Origin: an uncultured Clostridia bacterium
GTDB taxonomy: Bacteria; Bacillota; Clostridia; UBA1381
DNA length: 64,000 nt
Assembly: GCA_944393255.1 (NCBI GenBank)
Contig: CALXZP010000048.1
Coordinates: 1 to 64,000 of the forward strand
Direction: 5' to 3'
The notes under the pieces are model-generated. The model did no database searches. It saw nothing but the letters and a program-made list of their open reading frames with translations, and was not told the origin of the DNA. Position 1 is the first letter of the stretch, and every line of letters starts with the position of its first letter. The translations under genes and the position numbers were made by a program. This document shows positions 1 to 8,048 of the stretch, one piece after another.

Positions 1-143
1 TCCATGTTTTCGGTGAAGTCGTTATAGCCCTGCGGATTTGTGTCTGATCCGGTCTGTGCGTTTTCATTATCCGGCTGCTCCTTGAATATTTTAAAAGACA
101 TGGTCTTATCCCATGCGGCTTTTTTCAGTTTATCAAGATCCAT
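1..143 (-). CDS. N-terminal fragment of an unidentified protein (runs off left edge)
   Basis: Only the first 47 codons are inside the window. The ATG at 141-143 has GAGG seven bases upstream. The protein starts MDLDKLKKAAWDKTMSFKIF and continues with a polar Gln/Asn/Asp-rich stretch. No signal peptide or membrane segment is visible in this part. It lies 13 bases downstream of the zinc-ribbon gene on the same strand, so the two are probably cotranscribed. The start (MD..DKLK..A) loosely resembles the start of that neighbour, which may mean they are related or simply share a helical beginning. No function can be assigned. Confidence 0.7.
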   Translation of the reverse strand, partial: MDLDKLKKAAWDKTMSFKIFKEQPDNENAQTGSDTNPQGYNDFTENM

Positions 144-156
144 TACATATCCTCAT

Positions 157-669
157 TCATTCAGGTTTTTTTGGATTGATGATAATGATCTCTTCGTCAT
201 CATCCTCATCATCATAGCTGTCCGCGCCATCCTCAGCTGCGTCGTCGTATTCGCCGTCCTCATCGTCGTTATCGTATGCCTCATCATTCGCAAGATGTGA
301 ACCGCATTTAATGCAGTAGTCGGCTTCGGTCGGATTGAAAGCGCCGCATTCCGGACATTTAAGCGAGTTTTTCAGCTCAGCGAGCTTTTCTGTAAGAACA
401 GCTACCTCGTCCATAAGCTTATCGACCTGCTCAAACGAGGAAAGAAAGCTCTCGTCGTATTCTGTACCGTCAAGATATTTTTCATACATAGTTTTGCCTA
501 TCTCGGTATAGATATCCTTCAGATTGTTCTGAGTTTCATTGAGTGAAAAATTAAGCTTTGTGTATGTTATCGCATTGGTCGTGCGCTTTGCTACTTCTTT
601 GGCAATACGCCCGGCGCCGTCCTTTGCTTTATAGGCTCCGCCTTTTAATTTGTCAAAAAATTCATCCAT
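157..669 (-). CDS. zinc-ribbon protein with helical N-terminus and acidic tail
   Basis: This 170-residue soluble protein has three parts. Residues 1-103 are helical, with heptad-like spacing at about 78-103. Residues 105-122 hold a zinc ribbon with CPECG and CIKCG (Cys105, Cys108, Cys119, Cys122). Residues 128-165 are almost all Asp/Glu with a few Tyr and Ala, ending in IIIINPKKPE. Small helical proteins ending in a zinc ribbon are common in Clostridia and usually annotated only as 'zinc ribbon domain protein'. The ATG at 669 follows an AAGGAGG site. It precedes the cut-off gene at the left edge. Role unknown; the strongly acidic tail suggests a protein- or cation-binding role, which is inference. 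Confidence 0.8.
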   Translation of the reverse strand: MDEFFDKLKGGAYKAKDGAGRIAKEVAKRTTNAITYTKLNFSLNETQNNLKDIYTEIGKTMYEKYLDGTEYDESFLSSFEQVDKLMDEVAVLTEKLAELKNSLKCPECGAFNPTEADYCIKCGSHLANDEAYDNDDEDGEYDDAAEDGADSYDDEDDDEEIIIINPKKPE

Positions 670-871
670 GATAAATACCTCCTTATAAGGGAATATGCGC
701 TGCCGTGACGCATCTAAATATGTGCCCAGGGCAGAGCTGTCTTAAATTCTATTAATAGTATACCACAGATTTGTGAATAACGCTACAGTTTTCAGTGAAT
801 TTGATCATGTTTCAGCAAGTTATACAAAAACAACTTGCAAAATTTGTGCAACTAAGTCGAAATACGCAGCA

Positions 872-914
872 TAAAAATCGGGGCTGAAAACAGCAAGCTG
901 CATACAGCCCCGAT
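872..914 (-). terminator. intrinsic terminator of serC-serA
   Basis: A perfect 10-bp stem (ATCGGGGCTG with CAGCCCCGAT) lies just after the serA stop, and read on the minus strand it is followed by a run of five T. Confidence 0.85.
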
Positions 915-925
915 AGCAAAACATG

Positions 926-2080
926 TTATCTTATAATTCTTACCGCAATTACCGAATCAAGCGATTCAAGCTGCTTTGCAGTCTCTTCCGAAACCGTATG
1001 GTCGGTGTTCATTATCGTGTAAGCATAGTCGCCCTTTGATTTATTGATCATATCTGCTATATTTACATCCTTGAGGATATCCGTAAATTTAGCTATAACA
1101 TTCGGTATGTTTTTATGGATGACCGTGATCCTTCCGAGCTTGTCGTCAGGCAGCGAGCAGTTCGGGAAGTTGACCGAATTGGTTATATTTCCGTTCTCAA
1201 GGAAATCCTTGATCTCGTCGGCTGCCATTTTCGCGCAGTTATCCTCAGATTCCTCAGTCGATGCGCCCAGATGGGGGATAGCTATTATACCCGGCTGGCC
1301 GATAGTTTCGGAGTCCGGAAAATCCACCACATACTTTTTCACCTTGCCGGAAGAGAGAGCTTCCTTGATATCATCGTTGTTAACAAGTCCGCCGCGTGCG
1401 AAATTAAGTATCACAACGCCGTCCTTCATTAACGCGATAGTGTCCTTGTTGATAGTATTTTTTGTGGACTCAAGCAGCGGTACGTGGATAGTGATGTAAT
1501 CGGATCCCTTGTATACATCGGCGGGATCGTTAACGCACTTAACGTGTCTGTTGAGCTGCAATGCGTTCCCAACGCTGAGATAAGGATCGTAGCCGATAAC
1601 GTCCATACCGAGCGACACTGCCGCATTTGCCACGAGAATACCGATAGCCCCGAGACCTATTATACCGAGAGTCTTTCCCTTGATCTCACAGCCTGCAAAA
1701 TTGGATTTTCCTTTTTCGACCTGCTTTGCCGTGTCGTCGCCCGTGAGAGTATTCGCCCATATGCTTCCGCCTATGATATCGCGCGACGCTATAAGCATAC
1801 CCGCGATGACAAGTTCTTTAACGGCGTTAGCGTTTGCGCCCGGAGTATTGAATACCACGATGCCATTTTCCGTACATTTGTCGATGGGGATATTGTTCGT
1901 TCCGGCTCCGGCGCGCGCTACAGCCTTAAGCGATGCGGGAAGCTCCATGTCATGCATTTTGTAGCTTCTTAGGATGATGCCGTCAACGTCTGACGATACA
2001 TCGTCCGTTACGGAATAATTATCGCCGAGACGTTCCAGGCCGCATGCCGCTATCTTATTTAAAGTTAAAATGTTATACAT
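926..2080 (-). CDS. serA: D-3-phosphoglycerate dehydrogenase
   Basis: Catalyses the first step of serine synthesis: 3-phosphoglycerate + NAD+ to 3-phosphohydroxypyruvate, in the cytoplasm. The 384-residue protein shows the D-isomer 2-hydroxyacid dehydrogenase layout. The NAD-binding Rossmann motif is GIIGLGAIG, the catalytic Arg lies in NFARGGLVN, and the catalytic His in IPHLGASTEESEDN. A C-terminal ACT domain (from about residue 315, GRITVIHKNIPNV) is the usual site of serine feedback inhibition. The length matches the short ACT-containing form. ATG at 2080 has AAAGGAG ten bases upstream. It sits 30 bases downstream of serC, so serC-serA form one operon. No serB-type phosphatase is in the window. 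Confidence 0.95.
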   Translation of the reverse strand: MYNILTLNKIAACGLERLGDNYSVTDDVSSDVDGIILRSYKMHDMELPASLKAVARAGAGTNNIPIDKCTENGIVVFNTPGANANAVKELVIAGMLIASRDIIGGSIWANTLTGDDTAKQVEKGKSNFAGCEIKGKTLGIIGLGAIGILVANAAVSLGMDVIGYDPYLSVGNALQLNRHVKCVNDPADVYKGSDYITIHVPLLESTKNTINKDTIALMKDGVVILNFARGGLVNNDDIKEALSSGKVKKYVVDFPDSETIGQPGIIAIPHLGASTEESEDNCAKMAADEIKDFLENGNITNSVNFPNCSLPDDKLGRITVIHKNIPNVIAKFTDILKDVNIADMINKSKGDYAYTIMNTDHTVSEETAKQLESLDSVIAVRIIR

Positions 2081-2110
2081 TATGATATTGCTCCTTTGTG
2101 ATCTATTTTC

Positions 2111-3196
2111 TCAGGCATTTTCCTGTTCAAACTTCTTCATGAATTCAATAAGAGCCTCAACGCCTTCAACGGGCATAGCATTGTATATAGAAGCTCTCAT
2201 GCCTCCTACGGTCCTGTGCCCCTTGAGGTTCACAAGTCCCGCTTCCTTTGCTTCTTTGACGAATTTTGCGTCGAGCTCGTCGCTGCCGGTCACGAACGGA
2301 ACGTTCATGAGCGAACGGTCTTCTTTTGCGACTGTTCCCTTAAAGAGCTTTGACGAATCAAGATAATCATAGAGGAGCTTTGCTTTCGCCTCGTTTATCT
2401 TCTGAAGCTCGGCTATGCCTCCCTTTGACTTGATCCATTCAAGAACGAGCTTGAATATATAAATGCCGTATGTAGGCGGAGTGTTGTAAAGCGACTCTGC
2501 GTCGGCATGTGTCTTGTAGGTGAGCATTGTGGGCGTACCCGGCTGCGGATCTCCCAGAAGATCCTCTCTCGCTATAACGAGCACAACTCCCGCGGGGCCC
2601 AAATTCTTCTGAGCGCCGGCAAACAGCAGACCGAATTTTGAAACGTCTATCACCTCGGACATAGCGCATGATGAAATATCGGCAACGAGCGTAGCCTCTG
2701 TTTTGGGAAGCTCCGTAAAGCGTGTGCCGTATATGGTGTTATTATAGCAGATATAGCAATAATCAACGTCATCCTTAGAGGAATACGCGCCCGCGTCAGG
2801 CTTCGGAATATAAGAGAAGGTCTTATCCGCCGAGGAAGCGACCTTGTTCACCTTTACATATTTTTCAGCCTCAGCCGCGGCTTTTTTAGCCCACTGACCG
2901 GTGATGAGATAGTCGGCAGCCTTGCACTTTATGCCGAGATTCATGGGAACCATGGCAAACTGGGTCGAGCCGCCGCCCTGAAGGAACATTACCTTATAAT
3001 TATCGGGAACGTTCATAAGCTCTCTTACAAGCTTTTCAGCGCTCTTGATGATATCGTCGAAATCCTTTGAACGATGGCTCATCTCCATAACGGACATACC
3101 GCTTGTACCGTACTCAAGCATTTCCTCCTGAGCCTTTTTTAGCACTTCTTCGGGCAGCATCGAAGGACCCGCCGAAAAATTGTATACTCTACTCAT
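2111..3196 (-). CDS. serC: phosphoserine aminotransferase
   Basis: Converts 3-phosphohydroxypyruvate and glutamate to O-phosphoserine and 2-oxoglutarate, the second step of serine synthesis; PLP-dependent class V aminotransferase fold. The 361-residue length is standard. Diagnostic segments are the start VYNFSAGPSMLPEEVL, the phosphate-binding FLQGGGSTQFA, and the PLP lysine in FAGAQKNLGPAGV. The C-terminal HRTVGGMRASIYNAM is also typical. ATG at 3196 follows GGAGG by about ten bases. First gene of the serC-serA operon, with a sigma-A-like promoter at 3282-3311. Confidence 0.95.
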   Translation of the reverse strand: MSRVYNFSAGPSMLPEEVLKKAQEEMLEYGTSGMSVMEMSHRSKDFDDIIKSAEKLVRELMNVPDNYKVMFLQGGGSTQFAMVPMNLGIKCKAADYLITGQWAKKAAAEAEKYVKVNKVASSADKTFSYIPKPDAGAYSSKDDVDYCYICYNNTIYGTRFTELPKTEATLVADISSCAMSEVIDVSKFGLLFAGAQKNLGPAGVVLVIAREDLLGDPQPGTPTMLTYKTHADAESLYNTPPTYGIYIFKLVLEWIKSKGGIAELQKINEAKAKLLYDYLDSSKLFKGTVAKEDRSLMNVPFVTGSDELDAKFVKEAKEAGLVNLKGHRTVGGMRASIYNAMPVEGVEALIEFMKKFEQENA

Positions 3197-3281
3197 ATTA
3201 TGATAACCTCCGTATTCTCAGCCGGGCAGCCGCAGAAGCTTTTGCTTTGCAGCCGTTCGGTTTGATTAGTTTATAAATTAT

Positions 3282-3311
3282 ATTATACACCTTTTAGTCC
3301 CCATAAGTCAA
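3282..3311 (-). promoter_or_regulatory. sigma-A-type promoter of serC-serA
   Basis: On the minus strand TTGACT (3306-3311) and TATAAT (3282-3287) are separated by 18 bases. The leader to the serC ATG is about 80 bases and shows no T-box or other recognised riboswitch. Confidence 0.75.
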
Positions 3312-3385
3312 TAGTTTCTGATGAAAAACCAGTATATTTTAGGATAAAAAACACAATATTTTGCGTTTTTTGCAGATACGGAGCA

Positions 3386-4114
3386 CTATTCAGCTTCACC
3401 GGAGGCGAGAGGGAGCAGTCCGTCCGCAACAGCGTCGGCTATTGCGTATGCTATCTTTGCCTGGTATTCGTCTGTATTAAGCAGTTTTTCTTCTGCGGGA
3501 TTGCTTATGAAGCCGCATTCGACAAGAACGGACGGCGGGATGGGATCCTTCATCAAAAACAGTGATTCCGACGCTGTTTTTACAGCGTGTGTTTTTGAAC
3601 CGGTAACGGCTGCGATCCTATCCTGTATCGCGGCTGCCGCCGCTTCCGCTTCCGGATGATTTCTTGAATAAAATACGTGCAGCCCGCTTGAGGAAGGATC
3701 GGAAAAGGAGTTCATGTGTATGGATATGAACAGATCCGCGCCGCTGTTGTTTATTATGTCGAGACGGTTATGCATATCCGAGACCTTTTTCTGACGTATG
3801 GTAGCGGACTCATCGTCATATATCCCGGAATCTCCTGTTCGGGTGAGCACGACCTCTGCTCCGCGGCCTTCAAGTATCTCCTGAAGCTTAAGAACTATGG
3901 CAAGATTTATGTCTTTCTCCAAGGTGCCCGAAACGCCGACGGCCCCGCCATCCGGAGCGCCGTGCCCGGCGTCAAGTGCAATTTTTACGTGCTTGCCGCT
4001 GGCTGAATTGCTGAACGACGGCGCCGCTCTGAGATTTGTCAGAAACAGCGCCGTCGTAACACCAAGTAAAATAATTAGGAGGAAAAACAATGAATCAGAT
4101 GCTTTCGGTTTCAT
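3386..4114 (-). CDS. cwlD: N-acetylmuramoyl-L-alanine amidase (CwlD/Amidase_3 type)
   Basis: Zinc-dependent amidase that cuts the bond between muramic acid and the stem peptide. The 242-residue protein starts with one membrane segment (SLFFLLIILLGVTTALFLT), so it faces outward. The Amidase_3 domain shows the first zinc His in IALDAGHGAPDGG, a Glu in LEKDINL, the second His in LFISIHMNSF and the catalytic Glu in VLVECGFISNP. Size and short N-terminal anchor match CwlD, which makes muramic-lactam in spore cortex; a vegetative or germination amidase of the same family is possible. ATG at 4114 follows AAAGGG. With yunB (30830) it hints at spore formation. Confidence 0.82.
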   Translation of the reverse strand: MKPKASDSLFFLLIILLGVTTALFLTNLRAAPSFSNSASGKHVKIALDAGHGAPDGGAVGVSGTLEKDINLAIVLKLQEILEGRGAEVVLTRTGDSGIYDDESATIRQKKVSDMHNRLDIINNSGADLFISIHMNSFSDPSSSGLHVFYSRNHPEAEAAAAAIQDRIAAVTGSKTHAVKTASESLFLMKDPIPPSVLVECGFISNPAEEKLLNTDEYQAKIAYAIADAVADGLLPLASGEAE

Positions 4115-4275
4115 ATCATATACCCTTTCATTAAAGATATATAAATATACTATGCAAATGCCGGATCGAAAATTTCATACAGCAAGGACAAATTTCTGTT
4201 TTAAAACAAGTAATATGCAGCCGCGCAGTATGTTATAGGTTGCAGAAATAAACAGACCGTCGTCCTTATATAATT

Positions 4276-4326
4276 GTGAAAAAAAAAAAAAAAAGTTAGT
4301 CACAGAAAAAAATAAAAAAAAAGCTC
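4276..4326 (+). promoter_or_regulatory. A-tract region upstream of the amt promoter
   Basis: Runs of A (16 from 4279, then two shorter runs) sit directly upstream of the -35 box at 4327 and could act as an UP element. The rest of the 4115-4275 stretch holds the 5' region of the divergent amidase gene and nothing else recognisable. Confidence 0.4.
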
Positions 4327-4355
4327 TTGACATCATTTTGTTCGGGTGCTATAAT
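4327..4355 (+). promoter_or_regulatory. consensus sigma-A promoter of amt-PII
   Basis: TTGACA (4327-4332), 17-base spacer, TATAAT (4350-4355): an exact consensus. Transcription should begin near 4361-4363, about 145 bases before the amt ATG. Confidence 0.9.
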
Positions 4356-4373
4356 AATCTCGTTGATTGGACA

Positions 4374-4417
4374 AGGGAGTTCATGATGTTTTGCATCGTG
4401 GACTCCTTATTTTTTTC
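4374..4417 (+). terminator. intrinsic terminator inside the amt leader (attenuator candidate)
   Basis: A 13-bp stem with two G-U pairs (GGAGTTCATGATG with CATCGTGGACTCC, loop TTTTG) is followed by TTATTTTTTT. It begins only about a dozen bases after the predicted transcription start, so most transcripts from the strong promoter could end after about 55 nt unless termination is prevented. Confidence 0.8.
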
Positions 4418-4457
4418 GCTGAAAGCAGTATTGCTTTGCAGCGCTGATAAGCTTATC
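4417..4457 (+). promoter_or_regulatory. two further hairpins in the amt leader
   Basis: Hairpin one pairs CGCTG+AAAGCA (4417-4427) with TGCTTT+CAGCG (4432-4443) around the loop GTAT with one bulged G. Next to it is a 12-base palindrome GATAAGCTTATC (4446-4457). Both lie between the leader terminator and the amt ribosome site. No match to a known riboswitch class was recognised. Confidence 0.5.
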
Positions 4458-4506
4458 GTCGCACGGCGGCTCAACAGATCCATATTTGTTTTAGGAGGAG
4501 TTTATT

Positions 4507-5754
4507 ATGATTGACACTGGCAATACAGGCTTTGTGCTGTTATGCGCAGCCTTTGTATTTTTCATGACGCCCGGACTTTCGCTGTTCTACGGAGGTCTCG
4601 TAAGGAGAAAGAATGTTGTAAACACTATGATGTCTTCGGTTTTCCTGATAGGAGTATCGATAGTGCTGTGGGTACTGTTCGGTTATTCGCTTTCCTTCAG
4701 CGGAAACATCGGCGGGATAATCGGAAACCTTGACTGGTTCGGCATGAACGGCGTTGGTATGGAACCGGGACCGTATGCCGATTCGATCCCTAATCTGGCG
4801 TTTGCATGCTTTCAGATGATGTTTGCTATCATCACGCCCGCGCTTATAACGGGTGCAACGGCAGGCAGGATGAAGTTCAAGGCGCAGTTCATCTTTATGA
4901 TCCTTTGGTCGTTTATCGTATATTATCCGATGGCGCATATGGTATGGGGTCAGGACGGATTTCTCGGAACAGGCTTCCTTCATTCGGTGGACTTTGCGGG
5001 CGGCAACGTTGTACATATAAGCTCAGGTGTGAGTGCGCTCGTGCTTTGTATCATACTCGGAAAGAGAGAGGGATATGAGAAGCAGTCATACAGGACGCAC
5101 AATATCCCTATGGTCGCATTCGGCGCAGCTGTGCTGCTTTTCGGCTGGTTCGGATTTAATGCAGGAAGCGCGCTGGCTGCGGACGGTCTTGCAGCTCACG
5201 CGTTCATGACTACCGCCGCTTCATGCGCAGCCGCTATAGTTACATGGATGCTTATGGACGTTATCATATCCGGCAAGCCGACGCTTATAGGAGCGGCTAC
5301 AGGTATGGTAGCGGGTCTTGTAGCCATAACTCCGGGTGCGGGCTTTGTTCCCGTATGGTCTGCGGTAATTATAGGAGCGTTAGTTTCGCCGCTGTGCTAT
5401 GTTATGATCTCGTTTGCAAAGAAAAAGTTTGGATATGACGACGCTCTTGACGCATTCGGATGTCACGGTATCGGAGGAATGTGGGGCGGTATCGCAACAG
5501 GCTTGTTCGGTCTCAGTTCGATAAACAGCGTAGCCGAGTGGGACGGTCTTGTGTTCGGCGACTGGCATTTGTTCGCCGCGCAGGTCTTGAGTATCGTGAT
5601 AACGATAGCCGTTGCGATCGTAGGAACTCTCATTTGCGTAGCGATAACAAGGCTCTTCACGCCGCTCAGAGTATCACAGAGAGAGGAGCGCGTCGGTCTT
5701 GATATATCGGAGCACAATGAGACCGCATACCCGTCGTTTAACGGTCTTGACTGA
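4507..5754 (+). CDS. amt: ammonium transporter (Amt/MEP family)
   Basis: Integral membrane channel for ammonium/ammonia uptake, normally a trimer. The 415-residue protein has about 11 hydrophobic segments and begins with the extracellular-facing N-terminus typical of Amt. Family marks include FYGGLVRRKNVVNTMM, the pore region WGQDGFLG and FAGGNVVHISSGVSALV with the first conserved pore His, FGWFGFNAGSA, and DDALDAFGCHGIGGMWGG with the second. ATG at 4507 follows TTAGGAGGAG. The PII gene begins 21 bases after the stop, the classical amt-glnK pairing in which PII plugs the channel when nitrogen is plentiful. Expression is probably limited by the leader terminator at 4374-4417. Confidence 0.95.
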   Translation: MIDTGNTGFVLLCAAFVFFMTPGLSLFYGGLVRRKNVVNTMMSSVFLIGVSIVLWVLFGYSLSFSGNIGGIIGNLDWFGMNGVGMEPGPYADSIPNLAFACFQMMFAIITPALITGATAGRMKFKAQFIFMILWSFIVYYPMAHMVWGQDGFLGTGFLHSVDFAGGNVVHISSGVSALVLCIILGKREGYEKQSYRTHNIPMVAFGAAVLLFGWFGFNAGSALAADGLAAHAFMTTAASCAAAIVTWMLMDVIISGKPTLIGAATGMVAGLVAITPGAGFVPVWSAVIIGALVSPLCYVMISFAKKKFGYDDALDAFGCHGIGGMWGGIATGLFGLSSINSVAEWDGLVFGDWHLFAAQVLSIVITIAVAIVGTLICVAITRLFTPLRVSQREERVGLDISEHNETAYPSFNGLD

Positions 5755-5775
5755 TCAGGAGGAGGTCGATTATAA

Positions 5776-6129
5776 ATGATAAAGATAGAAGCTATAGTAA
5801 GAGAAGACCGGTTTGAGGATGTCAAGCAGGCTCTTCAGGATATCAATGTTCACGGTATAACCGTATACCAAGTCATGGGCTGCGGTACGCAGAAGGGATA
5901 TACGGAATACGTCCGCGGTCAGAAGGTGGATATAACGATGCTGCCGAAGATCAAGTTTGAGATAGTTGTGTCCACGGACGCATGGGCGGAGAAAACAATG
6001 GACGCCATCCAAAAGGCGGCATATACCGGTATGCCGGGCGATGGAAAGATATTTGCATATAAGCTTGACAACGCTATGAGGATAAGAACGAGAGAGACCG
6101 GTCCGGAGGCTATCCAGCCGCGCGACTGA
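5776..6129 (+). CDS. glnK: PII-type nitrogen regulatory protein
   Basis: Small trimeric signal protein that senses 2-oxoglutarate and ATP/ADP and is expected to gate the Amt channel encoded just upstream. The 117 residues fit the family (usually 112-120), with start MIKIEAIVREDRFEDVKQAL, T-loop region from QKGYTEYVRG (39-48) to LPKIKFEIVV, and the C-terminal segment GMPGDGKIFAYKL..A. Using Escherichia coli numbering, which aligns without gaps through the T-loop, position 51 is Val, not Tyr, so regulation by uridylylation at Tyr51 is not possible. Located in an amt operon, so GlnK-like in role. GGAGGAGG precedes the ATG. Confidence 0.92.
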   Translation: MIKIEAIVREDRFEDVKQALQDINVHGITVYQVMGCGTQKGYTEYVRGQKVDITMLPKIKFEIVVSTDAWAEKTMDAIQKAAYTGMPGDGKIFAYKLDNAMRIRTRETGPEAIQPRD

Positions 6130-6141
6130 TCTTACGCATAA

Positions 6142-6182
6142 AACAAAGCCCGGGACTTCTAATGTGAAGCCCGGGCTTTGTT
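6142..6182. terminator. bidirectional intrinsic terminator between PII and the EamA gene
   Basis: A 13-bp perfect outer stem (AACAAAGCCCGGG with CCCGGGCTTTGTT) plus a 4-bp inner stem lies between two convergent genes. The T's of the last stem bases and the A's at the other end fit termination in both directions. It overlaps the stop of the minus-strand gene. Confidence 0.8.
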
Positions 6183-7077
6183 AATGTGTTCTTTTATTTT
6201 TCGTAAGTTCCGATATTATAAGACCCGCAAGCGTAAGAGCAGTACCCGATGCCAGTGCGGGAGTGAACGGTTCATTTAAAACCGCCCCTGAGGCTATTAC
6301 CGTTATAACAGGAACGGCATATATGTAAACGCTGGTCTTTACGGCTCCGAGCTTTGTTACGGCAGTATTCCATGTGACAAAGCACAGAGCTGAAGCTCCC
6401 GCTCCGAGATACAGTATATTTAAAATATTTTCGGGCTGCATGAATGCCTCGGCTGATAAGCTGCTGCCGGAGAAGAACAAGGCGGGAAGCATGAATATAA
6501 TGCCGTATAAGAAGGTACGGCGCGTAGTTAGGATCACAGGCTGCTCAAGCTCGCTTATCTTTTTTGTGAGAACGGAATACACCGCCCATACTGCGGCCGC
6601 CGCAAGCGCAAGGATATCGCCGAGTGGATTGAGTTCAGGGGCGGAAGCGCCGTCAAAGCTTATTATTGCGATGCCTGCGCCGGCGGCGGCAAACCCGATA
6701 AAAAATCCCGGTGAAAGAGCTTCATTTTTTGTTATGAAATGCGATATCAAGGCGGTAAACAGGGGCGCGGCCGATACGATAACGCCTACATTTGATGCGG
6801 TCGAATATACAAGTGCGATGTTTTCGAGCAGGTAATAAAGCGTTATACCGCAAAGTCCCGCGGCTGCGAACAGCAGCTCATGTTTGATATTATTTGTTTT
6901 GAGGCGTTTCGGACATACTGCCAGCAGGACTGTAAAGCCTATCAGAAATCTGATAAAAAGAATATCCACAGGAGTGAAGCTTCGGAGAAGCACCTTTGTA
7001 GATACAAAAGTGGTTCCCCATATAACTATAGTAACGGCGGCTGCCGAATGTCCTTTTATTTGTTCGTAGTTTTTCAT
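6181..7077 (-). CDS. EamA/DMT-family transporter
   Basis: Probable metabolite exporter or importer of the drug/metabolite transporter superfamily. From MKNYEQIKGHSAAAVTIVIW it is 298 residues with about ten membrane helices in two homologous EamA halves: residues about 8-140, with WGTTFVSTKVLL near the start, and about 150-293, with PLGDILALAAAAVWAVYSVL. This start (7077) lies downstream of the AraC stop. AAAGGAG is 15 bases upstream, long for a ribosome site; a CTG 12 bases earlier or the ATG at 7125 inside the AraC gene are alternatives. Cotranscribed with the AraC regulator at 7109-7915, which may control it. Substrate unknown. Confidence 0.85.
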   Translation of the reverse strand: MKNYEQIKGHSAAAVTIVIWGTTFVSTKVLLRSFTPVDILFIRFLIGFTVLLAVCPKRLKTNNIKHELLFAAAGLCGITLYYLLENIALVYSTASNVGVIVSAAPLFTALISHFITKNEALSPGFFIGFAAAGAGIAIISFDGASAPELNPLGDILALAAAAVWAVYSVLTKKISELEQPVILTTRRTFLYGIIFMLPALFFSGSSLSAEAFMQPENILNILYLGAGASALCFVTWNTAVTKLGAVKTSVYIYAVPVITVIASGAVLNEPFTPALASGTALTLAGLIISELTKNKRTH

Positions 7078-7108
7078 GATTTGCAGTGCTGTCTCCTTTC
7101 GGCGGCTG

Positions 7109-7915
7109 TCAGTCTTGCCGCTCATTGAATATTCGCCTGTATACCGAAGGCGTAAAGCCGGTATGAGCCTTGAAAGAGTGCGTGAAGTGGCTCTGGTCGG
7201 CAAACCCGGAAGCCGCTGCGGCGTCTGCGGGGGAGTATCCTTTCTCCAGCAGTCTCTGCGCATTGCAGAGCCGGATATTTTTTAAATATCGGCAGGGACT
7301 TATGCCCTTGACCGCGGCAAATTCCCTGATAAGCGACGCTCTGCTCATAAAAACAGCGCCGCATATCTGTTTAAGAGATATATTTTCGGAAAAATGTGCT
7401 TCTATATAACGGCAGGCAGCCTCCGCTGCCGTATCGTATGTCCGTGTGCCGTCAGTATCGCCTCGGCCGTATTCTGACAACAACGCCTCTGTCAGCCCTG
7501 AGAGAAGCTCTCGTTTATGTACTGCCGCAGTGTTTTGTATGACTGCGCGGCACAGCTGTCCGGCGGCATTATATATTGCTCTGCTATTTGTGATCGGTTC
7601 GGAAAAGCGTATAAGTCCGGCGGGAAAACACGGAGTTCTTTCGGGAGATATATTGAGTGCCATATAGCTCATCGGTCTGCTGCCGGTGCTGCCGGTACAG
7701 ATGCAGGAATGTATATCACCCGGCTCCAGGAGCATAACATCGCCGCTTTTTAAAGCGTATTCATGACCGCGGTGCATGAGGCGGCGTTCCCCGCATATCA
7801 TCAGACCTATTACGTAATAAGGGTGAAAATGAGGGGAGAACTCCTTGTCCGTTCCCGAGAATTCATATGCGTCTATGCCTGTGCACGTATCATGACAGAT
7901 CTGTGTGCTTATCAA
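7109..7915 (-). CDS. AraC-family transcription regulator with cupin sensor
   Basis: A 268-residue regulator. Residues about 15-90 form a cupin ligand-binding domain with HFHPYYVIGLMICGERR and LKSGDVMLLEPGDIHSC. Residues about 165-265 form the double helix-turn-helix: ISLKQICGAVFMSRASLIRE and YSPADAAAASGFADQSHFTH, followed by FKAHTGFTPSVYRR. The start is TTG at 7915, with GGAGG seven bases upstream. It is followed by the EamA transporter, which probably belongs to its regulon, as in similar cupin-AraC/exporter pairs. The ligand is unknown. Confidence 0.88.
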   Translation of the reverse strand: MISTQICHDTCTGIDAYEFSGTDKEFSPHFHPYYVIGLMICGERRLMHRGHEYALKSGDVMLLEPGDIHSCICTGSTGSRPMSYMALNISPERTPCFPAGLIRFSEPITNSRAIYNAAGQLCRAVIQNTAAVHKRELLSGLTEALLSEYGRGDTDGTRTYDTAAEAACRYIEAHFSENISLKQICGAVFMSRASLIREFAAVKGISPCRYLKNIRLCNAQRLLEKGYSPADAAAASGFADQSHFTHSFKAHTGFTPSVYRRIFNERQD

Positions 7916-7996
7916 ACCAATTCCTCCGATCCTATGATAAATGTTTTATATATTATAGACCAAAACCGAGCTGAAAATCTTGTAAAATATGCTCAA

Positions 7997-8031
7997 AATC
8001 AAAGATGCGCGGTTCAGAGCCGCGCACCTTT
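7997..8031 (-). terminator. intrinsic terminator of the fructose operon
   Basis: On the minus strand a stem of AAAGGTGCGCGG pairs with CCGCGCATCTTT (one G-T mismatch allowed), followed by GATTTT. It lies just after the HPr stop. The 7916-7996 gap also contains the short upstream region of the AraC gene. Confidence 0.65.
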
Positions 8032-8048
8032 GAAACAGATACGGATTA

